Program-made: the position numbers and the translations under genes
The notes under the pieces: model-generated
What the model saw: the letters and a program-made list of their open reading frames with translations, nothing else
What the model was told of the DNA's origin: nothing
Database searches by the model: none
Assembly: GCA_014584345.1 (NCBI GenBank)
Contig: JACTNB010000021.1
Coordinates: 186,001 to 250,000, forward strand
DNA from: Planctomycetota bacterium
Lineage (GTDB): Bacteria; Planctomycetota; Planctomycetia; Planctomycetales; Planctomycetaceae
Length of the DNA: 64,000 nucleotides
Reading direction: 5' to 3'
Part shown: positions 8,546-17,760 of the stretch, piece by piece
Layout of the letters: the number at the start of each line of letters is the position of its first letter
How positions within the stretch are numbered: the stretch's first letter is position 1

Positions 8546-9160
8546 CTACATCTCCTTCAGAAAATTCTCGAAGGCATCGTCATCGGAGAGTGTGGGCAAT
8601 TCGTTGTCGGAAGTGACCCCCGCCATCAGGGAGGTCATCTCCTCCTCTTCCGTAGCCTGCAGTTCTGCCAGATCGTCCAGGGAGTCGGAGTCGCATTCCG
8701 GATCGCCGATTTGCTCCTCGATCGCCGCGCGAAGATTTTCGTTTGCGTCCGTGGGAAGGATGGCCGTTTCGAAGGGTTGATGGGTTTCTTCCCCATTGAG
8801 TACATCCGGAACATCGGCGGCTGCAGGGACGGATTCGCTGCTGACAACTGGCGGGACAACGACATCCACAAGATGCACGCAAAAAGCGGCTGGGCCGACC
8901 TGTATTTCGTCGTTTTCCTGGAGGGCCGCTTCGCCATGCGCTTCCAGGCGTTTCTTGTTTAGAAACGTTCCATTGGTACTGCCGAGATCGATGAGAATAG
9001 CCTGTTGCGATTGAATTTCAATGCGGCAATGTTCTCGGCTGATTTCGGTCGAGACAACGCGAATGTCGCAGTGATCTTGCCGCCCGATAATCGCTTGATT
9101 ACGGATCACGAGGCGTTTGACGTTGCAACGCTTATTTCCAACGAGCAATTCAACATGCAT
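8546..9160 (-). CDS. FHA domain protein
   Basis: The 204-residue protein has an N-terminal forkhead-associated domain with all the standard landmarks: GR (26-27), SREH (41-44) and DLGSTNGTFLN (58-68). FHA domains bind phosphothreonine peptides, so this is probably a reader of Ser/Thr protein kinase signalling, with the PP2C phosphatase at 31515-32270 as a possible partner in the cell. The C-terminal half is acidic, rich in Glu, Asp and Ala, probably disordered and without a recognisable domain. The ATG at 9160 is used; an upstream TTG at 9166 is in frame but unnecessary. AGGTG lies about ten bases upstream. No kinase gene is adjacent. Confidence 0.88.
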   Translation of the reverse strand: MHVELLVGNKRCNVKRLVIRNQAIIGRQDHCDIRVVSTEISREHCRIEIQSQQAILIDLGSTNGTFLNKKRLEAHGEAALQENDEIQVGPAAFCVHLVDVVVPPVVSSESVPAAADVPDVLNGEETHQPFETAILPTDANENLRAAIEEQIGDPECDSDSLDDLAELQATEEEEMTSLMAGVTSDNELPTLSDDDAFENFLKEM

Positions 9161-9383
9161 GGGCAAGGCACCTGGTTATCACGATATTCCCTGGAATTCC
9201 GGACCGTTCTAACGGTTTCAGAATATCGGCGATGTTGGATGCTTTCAATAGCAAACCTTCCCCGATGCCCGGCTGGGGGGAATTTCCCTCCCCAGCATCT
9301 GGCCATCGTATCACGGAACGATTCTTTCGATTTCCGGAAATTACCTGAAAATCACAGGCAGATTGGGCGAAACAGCGATGCCA

Positions 9384-10436
9384 CTATTCCTCCGCATCCT
9401 GCCATTTCACCTGATACCGCTCGATCAGATTTTCTGTCCACTGCTGGGCTACGGACTGCCCTCCTGCACGCGCAATTGCTTCGTAAGGTGAGAAAAACGA
9501 GAAGAGGTTCGTGTTGGGACCGAGAAAATCGGTTTGGGTTTGCTCCAGGTTGGTGCGGTTATCCACACGAGCCACAAAAATGTAGCGGTGGTCGCCCGAC
9601 CAGACTGGGCCAATTGCTCCGTTTTCCATTTCGTTAAAAACGCGTTTCATGAATTCCTGACTGGTCCCTCCCAGGACAATCGGAATTTGCGTGATCTCCA
9701 TGGGGGGAGGAGCAAAGGGATTTGTTTGTGGCGCGGAAGATTGCGTTAGCCACGAAAATTCTCCCGTATAAACCGCGACCAGGGATTGCGAGCCTTCTTT
9801 ACCGGTTTCCGTCACGCCTTCGAGTGCCTCGGCCCAGGTTTTATCGGATTCCCGCAGCAATTTTGCAATCTCCTCGGCCCGCTGTTCCGCCAGTTCCCGG
9901 GCACGTAACATGATCCAGGCCTGACGGACCTGTTCCTGCACACCCTCTTCGGTCCACGTCGGCACGTGGGGCTTGAGGAAATCAATTTGCCAGTGCACAA
10001 ACCGATTCAATGTGCTGGGATCCTCGGCCTCCATCAGGCGGTAACGCTGGCGTGCCAGGGTATCGAAATCGGCGACCGCAAAATGCTGTTCGACAACCGT
10101 GGGAGCAGTGGTTCGTTCGAAGGGATTGGCCACCGGCTCGGTTGCAGAACCGATGGGGTGATCTTCCGATTCCTCCAGTTCCTCGGGTGACAAGAACGGC
10201 GTTTCGACATAGCGCAGGCCATAGTTAGCGGCGAGCTCTTTTGTTTCCTGTCGCATTTTTTCGCGAACCTGTTCGACCTCTTCCTTCTTGGCTTCCGCAA
10301 ACTGCGCGTTAATTTTGATCATCTCGCCCCGAGCCTTCTGGGCCAGTTCAGACATACGCGCCCGCGTCCGCTGATCCCGCAACTGGGCACGAATTTGCCC
10401 CTTCAACAGCTCATCCAGAGGCTTGAACTCCGGCAA
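9384..10436 (-). pseudogene. C-terminal half of the frameshifted PpiD/SurA-like protein
   Basis: This open frame continues the protein encoded upstream but is out of phase with it. It has no ATG of its own: it first opens at a TTG at 10436 in the middle of a proline-rich linker and lacks a ribosome binding site, so independent translation is unlikely. If the 4-base deficit in the tandem repeat at 10570-10580 is restored, the two frames join smoothly through the linker into PEFKPLDELLKGQIRAQL and give one protein of about 887 residues. This half holds a long charged helical segment (residues rich in Glu, Arg, Lys) and a globular C-terminus with WSGDHRYIFVARVDNRT, as expected for the end of a periplasmic foldase. 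Confidence 0.75.
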
Positions 10437-12043
10437 GGGCTCCGCGGGTGGTTTCGGGGTGTCGACGGGCTCCCCTTCCGGTTTGGGTTGATCCGGTTTG
10501 GGTTGATCCGGTTTGGGTTGATCCGGTTTGGGTTGATCCGGTTTGGGTTGATCCGGTTTGGGTTGATCCGGTTTGGATCCGGTTTGGGTTGATCCGGTTT
10601 GGGTTGATCCGGCTTGGGTTGATCCGGCTTGGGTTCTTCCGACACGCTGGCGAATGCGTTCCCGAAGGGGTGCGCCCGCAAGAGAGATTGTTGTTGCGGC
10701 TGACTTTCCGTTTCCGGTTTTGGCGCGGGTGTTGGGGCAGGGGTGTCTCCGGAGGGAGCAGATTCCGACGGCTTCTCGGGTGATGTCTGTGGTTTGTCGG
10801 CCTGCGGTTTTTCCCCGGCAGGTTTTTCCCCGGCAGGTTTTTCCCCGGCAGGTTTTTCCCCGGCAGGTTTTTCCCCGGCAGGTTTTTCCCCGGCAGGTTT
10901 TTCCCCGGTTTTCTCGGTGGCGGGTTTTTCCTCCTGAGTGGGAATCATCGGGAGTTTGAGGTCCGGGCCAGGGGTGCCCCCTTCGGGAACAGGGGTTACA
11001 CCTGATCCCGGCGGCATGGAGTGCGGGAATTCCGGCGTAATGTTATTGCGGTATTGTTCCTTGTTGGACTCGTAATAGGCGGCAATCTCTTCGTCGGTGA
11101 TCTCCGGAATCGTTTTTTCAATTGTGTCATAGTCGATTTCAAGGTATCCCAGTTTGATGCGTCCGGGCTGGCGGAATCCCGGTGCCCCAGGTTTGGATTG
11201 ATTGGGATATTTGTCCTTGTATTCCTCGAACAACTGCTGCAATTCCTGGTCGGAAGGATCCCCAACCAGGCTGTTAAATGCTTCCACAGCGAGAGGAACC
11301 AGTGCCATCTCCTGGCGGACGTTCAACTTACGATAGGCGTCCCAGTAATCTTCGGGAGTGACCAGGCTGGCCGGCATCAAAATCTGGCGGGCCTGGCGAG
11401 CTTGTAGTTGTTCTCCCATCAGCGAGAACAGTTCATCGCCACTCACCCCCATGCGCGAGACTATCTGGGCAAAGGCCCGACCGCTAAGCTTATTCGACGT
11501 CGCCTGATCGATATGGGCCTTGACCTGCTCTCGGCTAACAGCCAGCCCCATCTGTTGGGCTTCCTTCGTCAACAGCAGATGCATCAACGCTTCCTGTTGG
11601 GGATCGCCATTTCCACCAAACAGGGCTCCCTGCAGTTGAAACTGAGGCGGATTTTCTTCTCCCTCGTGAGCGCGGCGAAAGGCTTCAATCAGGAAACCGT
11701 TGACAATCTGCCGACGATTATGCACTTCCTGCAAATCGGATTCGGTCAATGCGCCAAACGAGGTTGAGACAACGGTTTGTGCAGCCGTCGAGGACTGCTG
11801 CAATTGGCTCCCCAGATAGGCACCCGCGGCGGCCCCCACCAGCATCCACGCCCAGGAATGGCCTGATTTCCTGGTCAAGCCCCAAGCAATCCCCAAACCG
11901 ACGACCAGGCCGAAGATCGGGGGAAAGGCTTCCATGTTCTGCGAGAGCGAATCGAGAACAATGAAAGCAAACATTGCCAGGCCCGTTAAAACGACCATGA
12001 GCACTTTCTGGTGCTTGCGAAAAATCGCAAACGGAGATTTCAT
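10403..12043 (-). CDS. Membrane-anchored PpiD/SurA-like foldase, N-terminal half ending in a shifted frame
   Basis: The ATG at 12043 has AAGGA eight bases upstream. The N-terminus carries one strong hydrophobic segment (about residues 14-32) and a second hydrophobic region near 40-80. A SurA-N/PpiD-type helical domain follows (for example REQVKAHIDQATSNKLSG and QQLFEEYKDKYPNQ). Such proteins hold and fold exported polypeptides at the outer face of the inner membrane. From about residue 390 the sequence turns into PAGEK pentapeptide repeats and then PKPDQ repeats. At 10570-10580 a repeat unit is four bases short, after which the frame reads NRINP repeats and stops at 10403, giving 546 residues and losing the C-terminal half. 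Either the gene is switched off or truncated, or the consensus has an error in the repeat. Confidence 0.75.
   Translation of the reverse strand: MKSPFAIFRKHQKVLMVVLTGLAMFAFIVLDSLSQNMEAFPPIFGLVVGLGIAWGLTRKSGHSWAWMLVGAAAGAYLGSQLQQSSTAAQTVVSTSFGALTESDLQEVHNRRQIVNGFLIEAFRRAHEGEENPPQFQLQGALFGGNGDPQQEALMHLLLTKEAQQMGLAVSREQVKAHIDQATSNKLSGRAFAQIVSRMGVSGDELFSLMGEQLQARQARQILMPASLVTPEDYWDAYRKLNVRQEMALVPLAVEAFNSLVGDPSDQELQQLFEEYKDKYPNQSKPGAPGFRQPGRIKLGYLEIDYDTIEKTIPEITDEEIAAYYESNKEQYRNNITPEFPHSMPPGSGVTPVPEGGTPGPDLKLPMIPTQEEKPATEKTGEKPAGEKPAGEKPAGEKPAGEKPAGEKPAGEKPQADKPQTSPEKPSESAPSGDTPAPTPAPKPETESQPQQQSLLRAHPFGNAFASVSEEPKPDQPKPDQPKPDQPKPDPNRINPNRINPNRINPNRINPNRINPNRINPNRKGSPSTPRNHPRSPCRSSSLWMSC
10480..10640. 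repeat. 15-bp tandem repeat array (PKPDQ-coding) with one 11-bp unit
   Basis: On the plus strand the unit is GGTTTGGGTTGATCC. Units at 10480, 10495, 10510, 10525, 10540 and 10555 are identical; the next (10570-10580) is only 11 bp, lacking four bases; units at 10581 and 10596 are again perfect, and those at 10611 and 10626 are variants. Because 15 is a multiple of three, gain or loss of whole units keeps the frame, while the short unit shifts it. This array causes the frame break in the foldase gene. Confidence 0.95.
10806..10908. repeat. 15-bp tandem repeat array (PAGEK-coding)
   Basis: Six identical copies of GGTTTTTCCCCGGCA run from 10806 to 10895, followed by a partial seventh. On the minus strand they encode a proline/glutamate/lysine linker (PAGEK repeated) in the foldase gene. 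Perfect identity at third codon positions means recent expansion by slippage or unequal recombination. It lies about 165 bp from the PKPDQ array in the same gene. Confidence 0.95.
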
Positions 12044-12439
12044 CAGAGTATCCTTACATTCGGTTCATCGGGGATGAGGCTGCGGGGCATGCGCCCGGGC
12101 AACCACCTGCCGCCAGACTGTAATCCATGCGCCCGCGCGCCGACAAGCCTATCCCCGAAAACCGCACAAGCGGTCCGTTCCCTTGACATTCCAACCTGAT
12201 ATCACTTAAGCCTTGCAGGGACAATTCGGATCGCTGGCATGCCGGGGAACGCAGGGCGGGCTTCGTCGACGACGAGACCTCGCCATTGGTTCGATGTTGC
12301 TATTTTCCCTCCCGTACGCAATAACAACAAGTTTTCTCGACCCTGTGGGAAGGATTCCCCAGGGTTCGGGGAGGATTGATTTCGGAATTCGGCGACCGTT
12401 TTTTTCGATGACAGTGGCTAAAAGGAAGCAGAAACGTCC
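12044..12439. other. Divergent intergenic region between the foldase gene and topA
   Basis: About 400 bp separate the two divergent genes and no credible coding region is visible. A TTGACA hexamer occurs at 12183-12188 on the plus strand, but the 17-bp-spaced hexamer downstream (TTAAGC) is a poor -10, so it is only a weak promoter candidate for topA. No terminator or repeat was seen. Confidence 0.4.
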
Positions 12440-15097
12440 ATGGTGGCCAAGAACGACAAGTACGCAGCACTGGTAATTGTGGAGTCTCCCGCGAAAGCCA
12501 AAAAGATCGGCGAGTTTCTCGGCAAGAGCTACGTGGTACGGGCCAGCCTGGGACACGTGCGTGATCTGCCAGCGAAAGCTTCGGAGATTCCCGCTGCCCT
12601 GAAAAAAGAGAGTTGGGCCACGCTGGGCGTGAACATCGGCAACGATTTTGAACCCCTGTATGTCGTCCCTCCCGAAAAGAAGAAGCTGATCAAGGAACTC
12701 AAGGATCTGCTTAAGGATTCCCGCGAACTCATAGTCGCGACCGACGAAGACCGCGAAGGAGAAAGCATCGGCTGGCATCTGGTGCAGCTGCTGGAACCGA
12801 AGGTCCCCGTCCGCCGCATGGTTTTTTCCGAAATCACCAAGTCCGCCATCACCGAAGCTATTCATAATACGCGGGATATCAACCAGGAACTGGTCGAAGC
12901 GCAGGAAACGCGCCGCGTACTCGATCGCCTGTACGGCTATACTCTCAGCCCTCTGTTGTGGAAAAAAATTGCTCGGGGACTTTCCGCGGGAAGGGTGCAG
13001 TCGGTTGCAGTTCGGCTGCTGGTCCAGCGGGAACTGGAACGAATTGCGTTTCATTCGGGCACGTACTGGGATCTGAAGGCGACGCTGACGACCCCGGACG
13101 GGGCCTCGTTCGAGGCCGTGCTGGCGATTCTGGGAGGAAAACGCTTGGCCTCCGGCAAGGATTTCGACGAAGCCACCGGCAGGTTGAAGCCCGAAGCGGA
13201 TGTGCTGTTGCTGCAGGAAGAACAGGCAAGACAACTGCGGGAGCGGCTGCAACAGGAACGCTGGACCGTGACGGAAATCGACGAGCGCCTCAGCCAGCGC
13301 CGCCCCCCCGCGCCATTCATCACCAGTACGCTGCAGCAAGAGGCCAACCGCAAACTGGGAATGACCGCACGGCAAACGATGCAGGTCGCCCAGCGGCTTT
13401 ACGAAAACGGTTATATCACCTATATGCGTACCGATAGTGTCACCCTCTCCAGCGAGGCGATTCAATCGGCGCGGGGGCGGATTGAGGATTTATATGGTCA
13501 CGATTACCTCAGCGATACGCCACGACAGTACACTGGCAAGGCAAAAAACGCCCAGGAAGCCCACGAGGCGATTCGCCCCGCCGGTACACAAATGCCCACT
13601 CCCGATGAACTCGGCCTTTCGGGACCTGAACACAAGCTTTACAGCCTGATCTGGAAGCGAACCATGGCTTCCCAGATGGCCGAGGCTCGACTCAAGTTTT
13701 TGAATGTCACCATCACCGCCGACGATGCTCAGTTTAAGGCCACTGGGCGCCAGGTGGTGTTTGCCGGATTCTTCCGGGCTTATGTCGAAGGGAGTGACGA
13801 TCCCGAGGCAGCGATCGACGACAGGGACGCAATGTTGCCTCCACTGCACGAACACGAACAACTGAACTGTGGCGAACTCGCCGCAGTCGGCCACGAAACA
13901 AAGCCGCCTGCCCGTTACACCGAGGCTTCGCTGGTCCGCATGCTGGAAAACGAAGGGATTGGTCGTCCCAGTACCTATGCCAGCATTCTGGGGACGATTC
14001 AGGATCGGGGTTATGTTCGCAAGGAAAGCAACCAGTTGATTCCCACGTTCACGGCAATGGCGGTCACAAAACTGCTGGAGGAGCATTTTCCCCGCCTGGT
14101 GGACCCCCAGTTCACGGCGGGGATGGAACAAACCCTCGACGATATCTCGAACGGTCAGGCGGAGCGGGCTCCCTATCTGGGTCGATTTTACAGCGGTGAG
14201 GAGGGGTTGGAGACACAAGTCAAGACACGGGAAGAGCAGATCGATCCGAGGCAGGCCTGCACGCTGGAATTTAGTGGGCTTCATTCGACGGTACGCGTGG
14301 GGCGTTATGGCCCCTATCTGGAAAAAGAGGAAAACGGGACCGCCGTCACTGCGTCGTTACCACAAGAGATATCGCCCGCGGACGTGAATGACGAAATGGC
14401 CCAGAAATTGTTCGAACTCAAGGCCCGCGGTCCGGAGTCGCTTGGCATGCATCCCCAGGAAGGCTTGCCCATCTTCGTGTTGAATGGTCCGTTTGGCCCC
14501 TATCTGCAACTGGGCGAGCAAGGGGAAGACGGGTCCAAACCAAAACGCGTCTCGATCCCCAAGAACTACGATCCCACACAGATCGACCTGGACCTGGCGC
14601 TGAAACTCATGGAACTTCCCCGCACGGTGGGGGCCCATCCCGAGGATGGCAAGGTCGTAAAGGCAGGCATCGGACGATTCGGTCCCTACGTACAACACGA
14701 TGGAAAATATAAGTCCTTGGGGAAAGAGCACGACGTCCTGACGATCGGCCTGGAGGAAGCTGTCGAATTGCTCAAGCAGGCGCGTACCAAGGAAGCGCCC
14801 AAACCCTTGCGGGAAATCGGCCAGCATCCCGAAGAGCACGCAGTGATTGCCGTCTTCGAGGGGCGGTACGGTCCATACATCAAGTACGGAAAACTGAATG
14901 TCACGATTCCCAAGGATCATGATATCGAATCCATCACCGTAGCCGAGGCGGTGCAATGGATCGAAGCCAAGGCACAGCAGAAGGGCATCAAGAAAAAGAC
15001 GGGCAAGAAAACCGCCTCCAAAAAATCCACGCCTAAATCCGCCACGACCCCGAAGGGGACCAAAAAGAAGGGAACCAGGAAGAAGTCCTCCCCCTGA
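12440..15097 (+). CDS. topA: DNA topoisomerase I
   Basis: The 885-residue type IA topoisomerase relaxes negative supercoils by single-strand passage. The TOPRIM domain is at the N-terminus with VIVESPAKAKKI (13-24) and the metal-binding TDEDREGE (101-108). The catalytic Tyr328 lies in YITYMRTDSVTLS, followed by the conserved HEAIRPAG region. The C-terminus lacks Cys4 zinc fingers and instead carries repeated TopoI C-terminal modules with the recurring pattern G(R/P)FGPY or GRYGPY, seen at about 609, 687, 747 and 812. It ends in a Lys-rich tail of about 35 residues (KKKTGKKTASKKS), typical of high-GC bacteria and useful for processive DNA binding. The start ATG at 12440 has AAGGA about 13 bases upstream. 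No neighbouring gene appears functionally linked. Confidence 0.97.
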   Translation: MVAKNDKYAALVIVESPAKAKKIGEFLGKSYVVRASLGHVRDLPAKASEIPAALKKESWATLGVNIGNDFEPLYVVPPEKKKLIKELKDLLKDSRELIVATDEDREGESIGWHLVQLLEPKVPVRRMVFSEITKSAITEAIHNTRDINQELVEAQETRRVLDRLYGYTLSPLLWKKIARGLSAGRVQSVAVRLLVQRELERIAFHSGTYWDLKATLTTPDGASFEAVLAILGGKRLASGKDFDEATGRLKPEADVLLLQEEQARQLRERLQQERWTVTEIDERLSQRRPPAPFITSTLQQEANRKLGMTARQTMQVAQRLYENGYITYMRTDSVTLSSEAIQSARGRIEDLYGHDYLSDTPRQYTGKAKNAQEAHEAIRPAGTQMPTPDELGLSGPEHKLYSLIWKRTMASQMAEARLKFLNVTITADDAQFKATGRQVVFAGFFRAYVEGSDDPEAAIDDRDAMLPPLHEHEQLNCGELAAVGHETKPPARYTEASLVRMLENEGIGRPSTYASILGTIQDRGYVRKESNQLIPTFTAMAVTKLLEEHFPRLVDPQFTAGMEQTLDDISNGQAERAPYLGRFYSGEEGLETQVKTREEQIDPRQACTLEFSGLHSTVRVGRYGPYLEKEENGTAVTASLPQEISPADVNDEMAQKLFELKARGPESLGMHPQEGLPIFVLNGPFGPYLQLGEQGEDGSKPKRVSIPKNYDPTQIDLDLALKLMELPRTVGAHPEDGKVVKAGIGRFGPYVQHDGKYKSLGKEHDVLTIGLEEAVELLKQARTKEAPKPLREIGQHPEEHAVIAVFEGRYGPYIKYGKLNVTIPKDHDIESITVAEAVQWIEAKAQQKGIKKKTGKKTASKKSTPKSATTPKGTKKKGTRKKSSP

Positions 15098-15486
15098 AGC
15101 AGAGCCGCACGCGCCCGCGTCGCAGGCCGCTGACGGATTCTAGAACACCCCGCGACTACGTCGGCGGCTCGGAAACTTGTGCCGAAGGCCTGCCTTGCAA
15201 AATATTGCCGCAACATGTTAGGCTAGATATAGGAATCGGCTAACCAAGAACTGCTTTCTTACGTACCAAACTCCCCTATGCTGGAGTCTATGCGTACTCT
15301 GGTGACATAGCAATAAGCTGTGTCGTGCCGCCTGGAAGGGATCGCACGAGTTGCTCGTAATTTCGGCGATTCTCCGACGACGGGATGAAAGAAATTCCTG
15401 TTTCCCTCGAATCCGCTTCGTGAGTACGGGTATGCGCGCCCGTACTGGTCGTCACTCCTTTGTTTCAATCCGAGAGTAAAGCCATC
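15098..15486. promoter_or_regulatory. Intergenic region with an 8-bp inverted repeat upstream of the SulP gene
   Basis: No gene is visible in these 389 bp. A perfect inverted repeat, AGTACGGG at 15423-15430 and CCCGTACT at 15439-15446 with an 8-base spacer, lies about 40 bp before the start codon. It could be an operator or a leader hairpin; there is no T-tract after it, so it is not a standard terminator. The promoter itself was not identified. Confidence 0.35.
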
Positions 15487-17760
15487 ATGGAACGAACAAC
15501 TTTGTTTACCCCCGCCAATCTAGCCAAGGACTTACTCGCCGGGGTGATCGTCTTTCTGGTGGCGTTGCCGCTCTGTCTGGGAATTGCGTTGGCTTCCGGG
15601 GCGCCGTTGTTCTCGGGAATTGTCGCGGGAATTGTGGGGGGGATTGTGGTCGGGCTGCTGAGCGGATCGCATACCAGCGTCTCCGGCCCCGCAGCGGGAT
15701 TAACGGCGATTGTTGCCACGCAAATTGCCACGCTGGGGTCGTTCGAGGCACTGCTGCTGGCGACGATGGTGGGGGGACTGTTGCAAGTTGGCCTGGGAGT
15801 TATTCGGGCAGGTGCCCTGTCGGCCTTTTTTCCCTCCAGCGTGATCAAGGGCTTATTGGCGGCGATTGGTGTCATCCTGATCGTCAAGCAGATTCCCTAT
15901 CTGCTGGGCTACAATATGACTCCCATGGGAGAATTGCATGTGCATCCCAGTTTCTTCCGGGATGTCGGCAAGATTTTCAAGGGAGACCTGCATTACGGTT
16001 CGCTGTTGATTGGTCTGCTTTCACTGATATTCCTGATGTTTTGGGAGCGAAATCCCCGCCTGAAGAAATCGTTGGTGCCGGCCCCGTTGCTGGTGGTGAT
16101 CTTGGGCGTGATTCTCATACCGGTGCTCAATGCGCTGGGAAGTTCCTTTTCGCTGGCAGGCAAGAATTACCTGATGGTGCAGGTGCCCGTCGCGGAAAGC
16201 ATGGCTGGATTTTTGGAATTCCTGCGATTCCCGGATTTTTCACGCGTAATTGATCCCGCGATTTATTTCGCGGGGGTGACCATTGCGCTGGTGGCCTCGC
16301 TGGAAACCCTGCTCAACCTCGATGCCGTCGATAAACTCGACAAGAAACAGCGGATCTCCCCTCCGAGCCGGGAACTGCTGGCGCAGGGAGTGGGTAATCT
16401 GGTAGCCGGCTTTCTCGGCGGTTTGCCGGTCACGGCCGTGGTGATTCGTGGCTCCGTCAACGTTAATGCCGGGGCACAGACCAAGGTCTCCGCTATCTTC
16501 CACGGCGTTCTGCTACTGTTCTGCGTCATGCTGCTGCCTACCTATTTGAACCAGATCCCGCTCTCCTGCCTGGCGGCCATTCTGTTGATGACGGGCTTCA
16601 AGCTGGCCAGCAGCAAACTGGTCCTGCAGATGTGGAGCGAGGGACGTCCGCAGTTTTTACCCTTTATGATCACACTTGTATCAATCGTCCTGACCGATTT
16701 GCTAATTGGGATTATGATCGGTCTGGGAGTCAGTCTCACGTTTATTCTTTACAGCAACCTCAGGCGGCCGATTCGTCGTATTGTAGAAAAACACGTGGGG
16801 GGTGAAGTGCTGCATATCGAACTGGCAAACCAGGTCAGTTTCCTGAACCGTGCCGCGCTCGAAAACGCCCTGCGCGAAGCCCCCCGGGGAAGTCACATTC
16901 TTCTTGATGCCCGCCACACCGACTATATCGACCCCGATATCCTGAGTCTGATTCGCGAATTCCGTGATGTGACCGCCCCCGTGTACGATGTGCGTGTCAG
17001 CCTGCGTGGATTCCGCGATAAGTATCAACTTGAAGATGACATTCTGTTTTACGATTTCTCTACGCAGGAACTGCAACAGCAACTCACGCCGGATCGTGTA
17101 CTGAAAATATTGCAGGAAGGAAACGAACGCTTCTGTTCTGGTCATCGCATGGATCGCGATTTGACGCGGCAACGGCGCGTCGACGCCAGGCATCAACACC
17201 CGATGGCGATCATTTTCAGCGGCATGGATTCTCGTTCTCCGGGAGAACTGATATTTGATCTGGGGCTGGGGGATGTCTTCAGCGTGCGCATCTCTGGGAC
17301 CGTTACGGGGCCGAAGGTCTATGGGAGCATGGAATATGGCTGCGTGGTGGGTGGGGCAAAACTGATCGTGGTGATGGGACATACCTGCAGCAATGTAGTG
17401 GAATTTGCGATCGAGCATGCCTGTTCCACCAAGAACGCGGAGCAGTTGACGGGCTGCCCGCATCTGGAGCCTATCCTGCTGAAAATCCAGGAATCCATCA
17501 CCCCGGAAGACTGCCAACGGATCATAAATGCGCCCCGGCAGGAAAAAGAGGCTTTCTTCGATGAAGTAGCCCGCCGCAATGTGATTCGTTCGGTGAATCT
17601 CATTGCCAACGAAAGTCCTTCCATTCGTCGCTTGATATCGGAAGGGCGTCTGGCCATTGTGGGGGCCATGTATGATGTCGTCACCGGCAAGGTCGATTTC
17701 CTGCTGGACAATGCCATCGGCCTGTCCAGCCAACCGGCATCCGAATTGGCTAACATCTGA
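15487..17760 (+). CDS. SulP-family anion transporter with STAS and degenerate carbonic-anhydrase-like domain
   Basis: The 757-residue protein starts at the ATG at 15487; an upstream in-frame TTG adds only nine residues. Residues 1 to about 440 are the polytopic SulP transport domain (SGSHTSVSGPAAGLTAI is the conserved N-terminal motif). A STAS-like domain follows (about 445-540), then a beta-carbonic-anhydrase-like domain (about 545-750, starting ILQEGNERFCSGH). SulP/carbonic anhydrase fusions are known and were proposed to move bicarbonate. Here the zinc site is damaged: the first ligand Cys is Gly579 (SGMDSRSP, with the Asp581/Arg583 dyad kept), and after His632 the expected H-x-x-C reads H-T-C-S, so position 635 is Ser. 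A zinc-dependent hydratase is therefore unlikely; the domain may be regulatory. Substrate (bicarbonate or sulfate) is undecided. Confidence 0.9.
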   Translation: MERTTLFTPANLAKDLLAGVIVFLVALPLCLGIALASGAPLFSGIVAGIVGGIVVGLLSGSHTSVSGPAAGLTAIVATQIATLGSFEALLLATMVGGLLQVGLGVIRAGALSAFFPSSVIKGLLAAIGVILIVKQIPYLLGYNMTPMGELHVHPSFFRDVGKIFKGDLHYGSLLIGLLSLIFLMFWERNPRLKKSLVPAPLLVVILGVILIPVLNALGSSFSLAGKNYLMVQVPVAESMAGFLEFLRFPDFSRVIDPAIYFAGVTIALVASLETLLNLDAVDKLDKKQRISPPSRELLAQGVGNLVAGFLGGLPVTAVVIRGSVNVNAGAQTKVSAIFHGVLLLFCVMLLPTYLNQIPLSCLAAILLMTGFKLASSKLVLQMWSEGRPQFLPFMITLVSIVLTDLLIGIMIGLGVSLTFILYSNLRRPIRRIVEKHVGGEVLHIELANQVSFLNRAALENALREAPRGSHILLDARHTDYIDPDILSLIREFRDVTAPVYDVRVSLRGFRDKYQLEDDILFYDFSTQELQQQLTPDRVLKILQEGNERFCSGHRMDRDLTRQRRVDARHQHPMAIIFSGMDSRSPGELIFDLGLGDVFSVRISGTVTGPKVYGSMEYGCVVGGAKLIVVMGHTCSNVVEFAIEHACSTKNAEQLTGCPHLEPILLKIQESITPEDCQRIINAPRQEKEAFFDEVARRNVIRSVNLIANESPSIRRLISEGRLAIVGAMYDVVTGKVDFLLDNAIGLSSQPASELANI

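Noticed and set aside
10480..10908. Possible CRISPR array because of regular short repeats
   Set aside because: The units are 15 bp, head-to-tail without spacers, and in a coding frame, so they are protein-coding tandem repeats.
12206..13465. A 419-codon antisense open frame overlapping topA
   Set aside because: It is opposite a certain gene, lacks a ribosome site and has no protein-family features; GC-rich coding DNA often leaves the opposite strand open.
16702..17733. A 343-codon antisense open frame inside the SulP gene
   Set aside because: It mirrors codon bias of the sense gene and has no recognisable domain or start signal.
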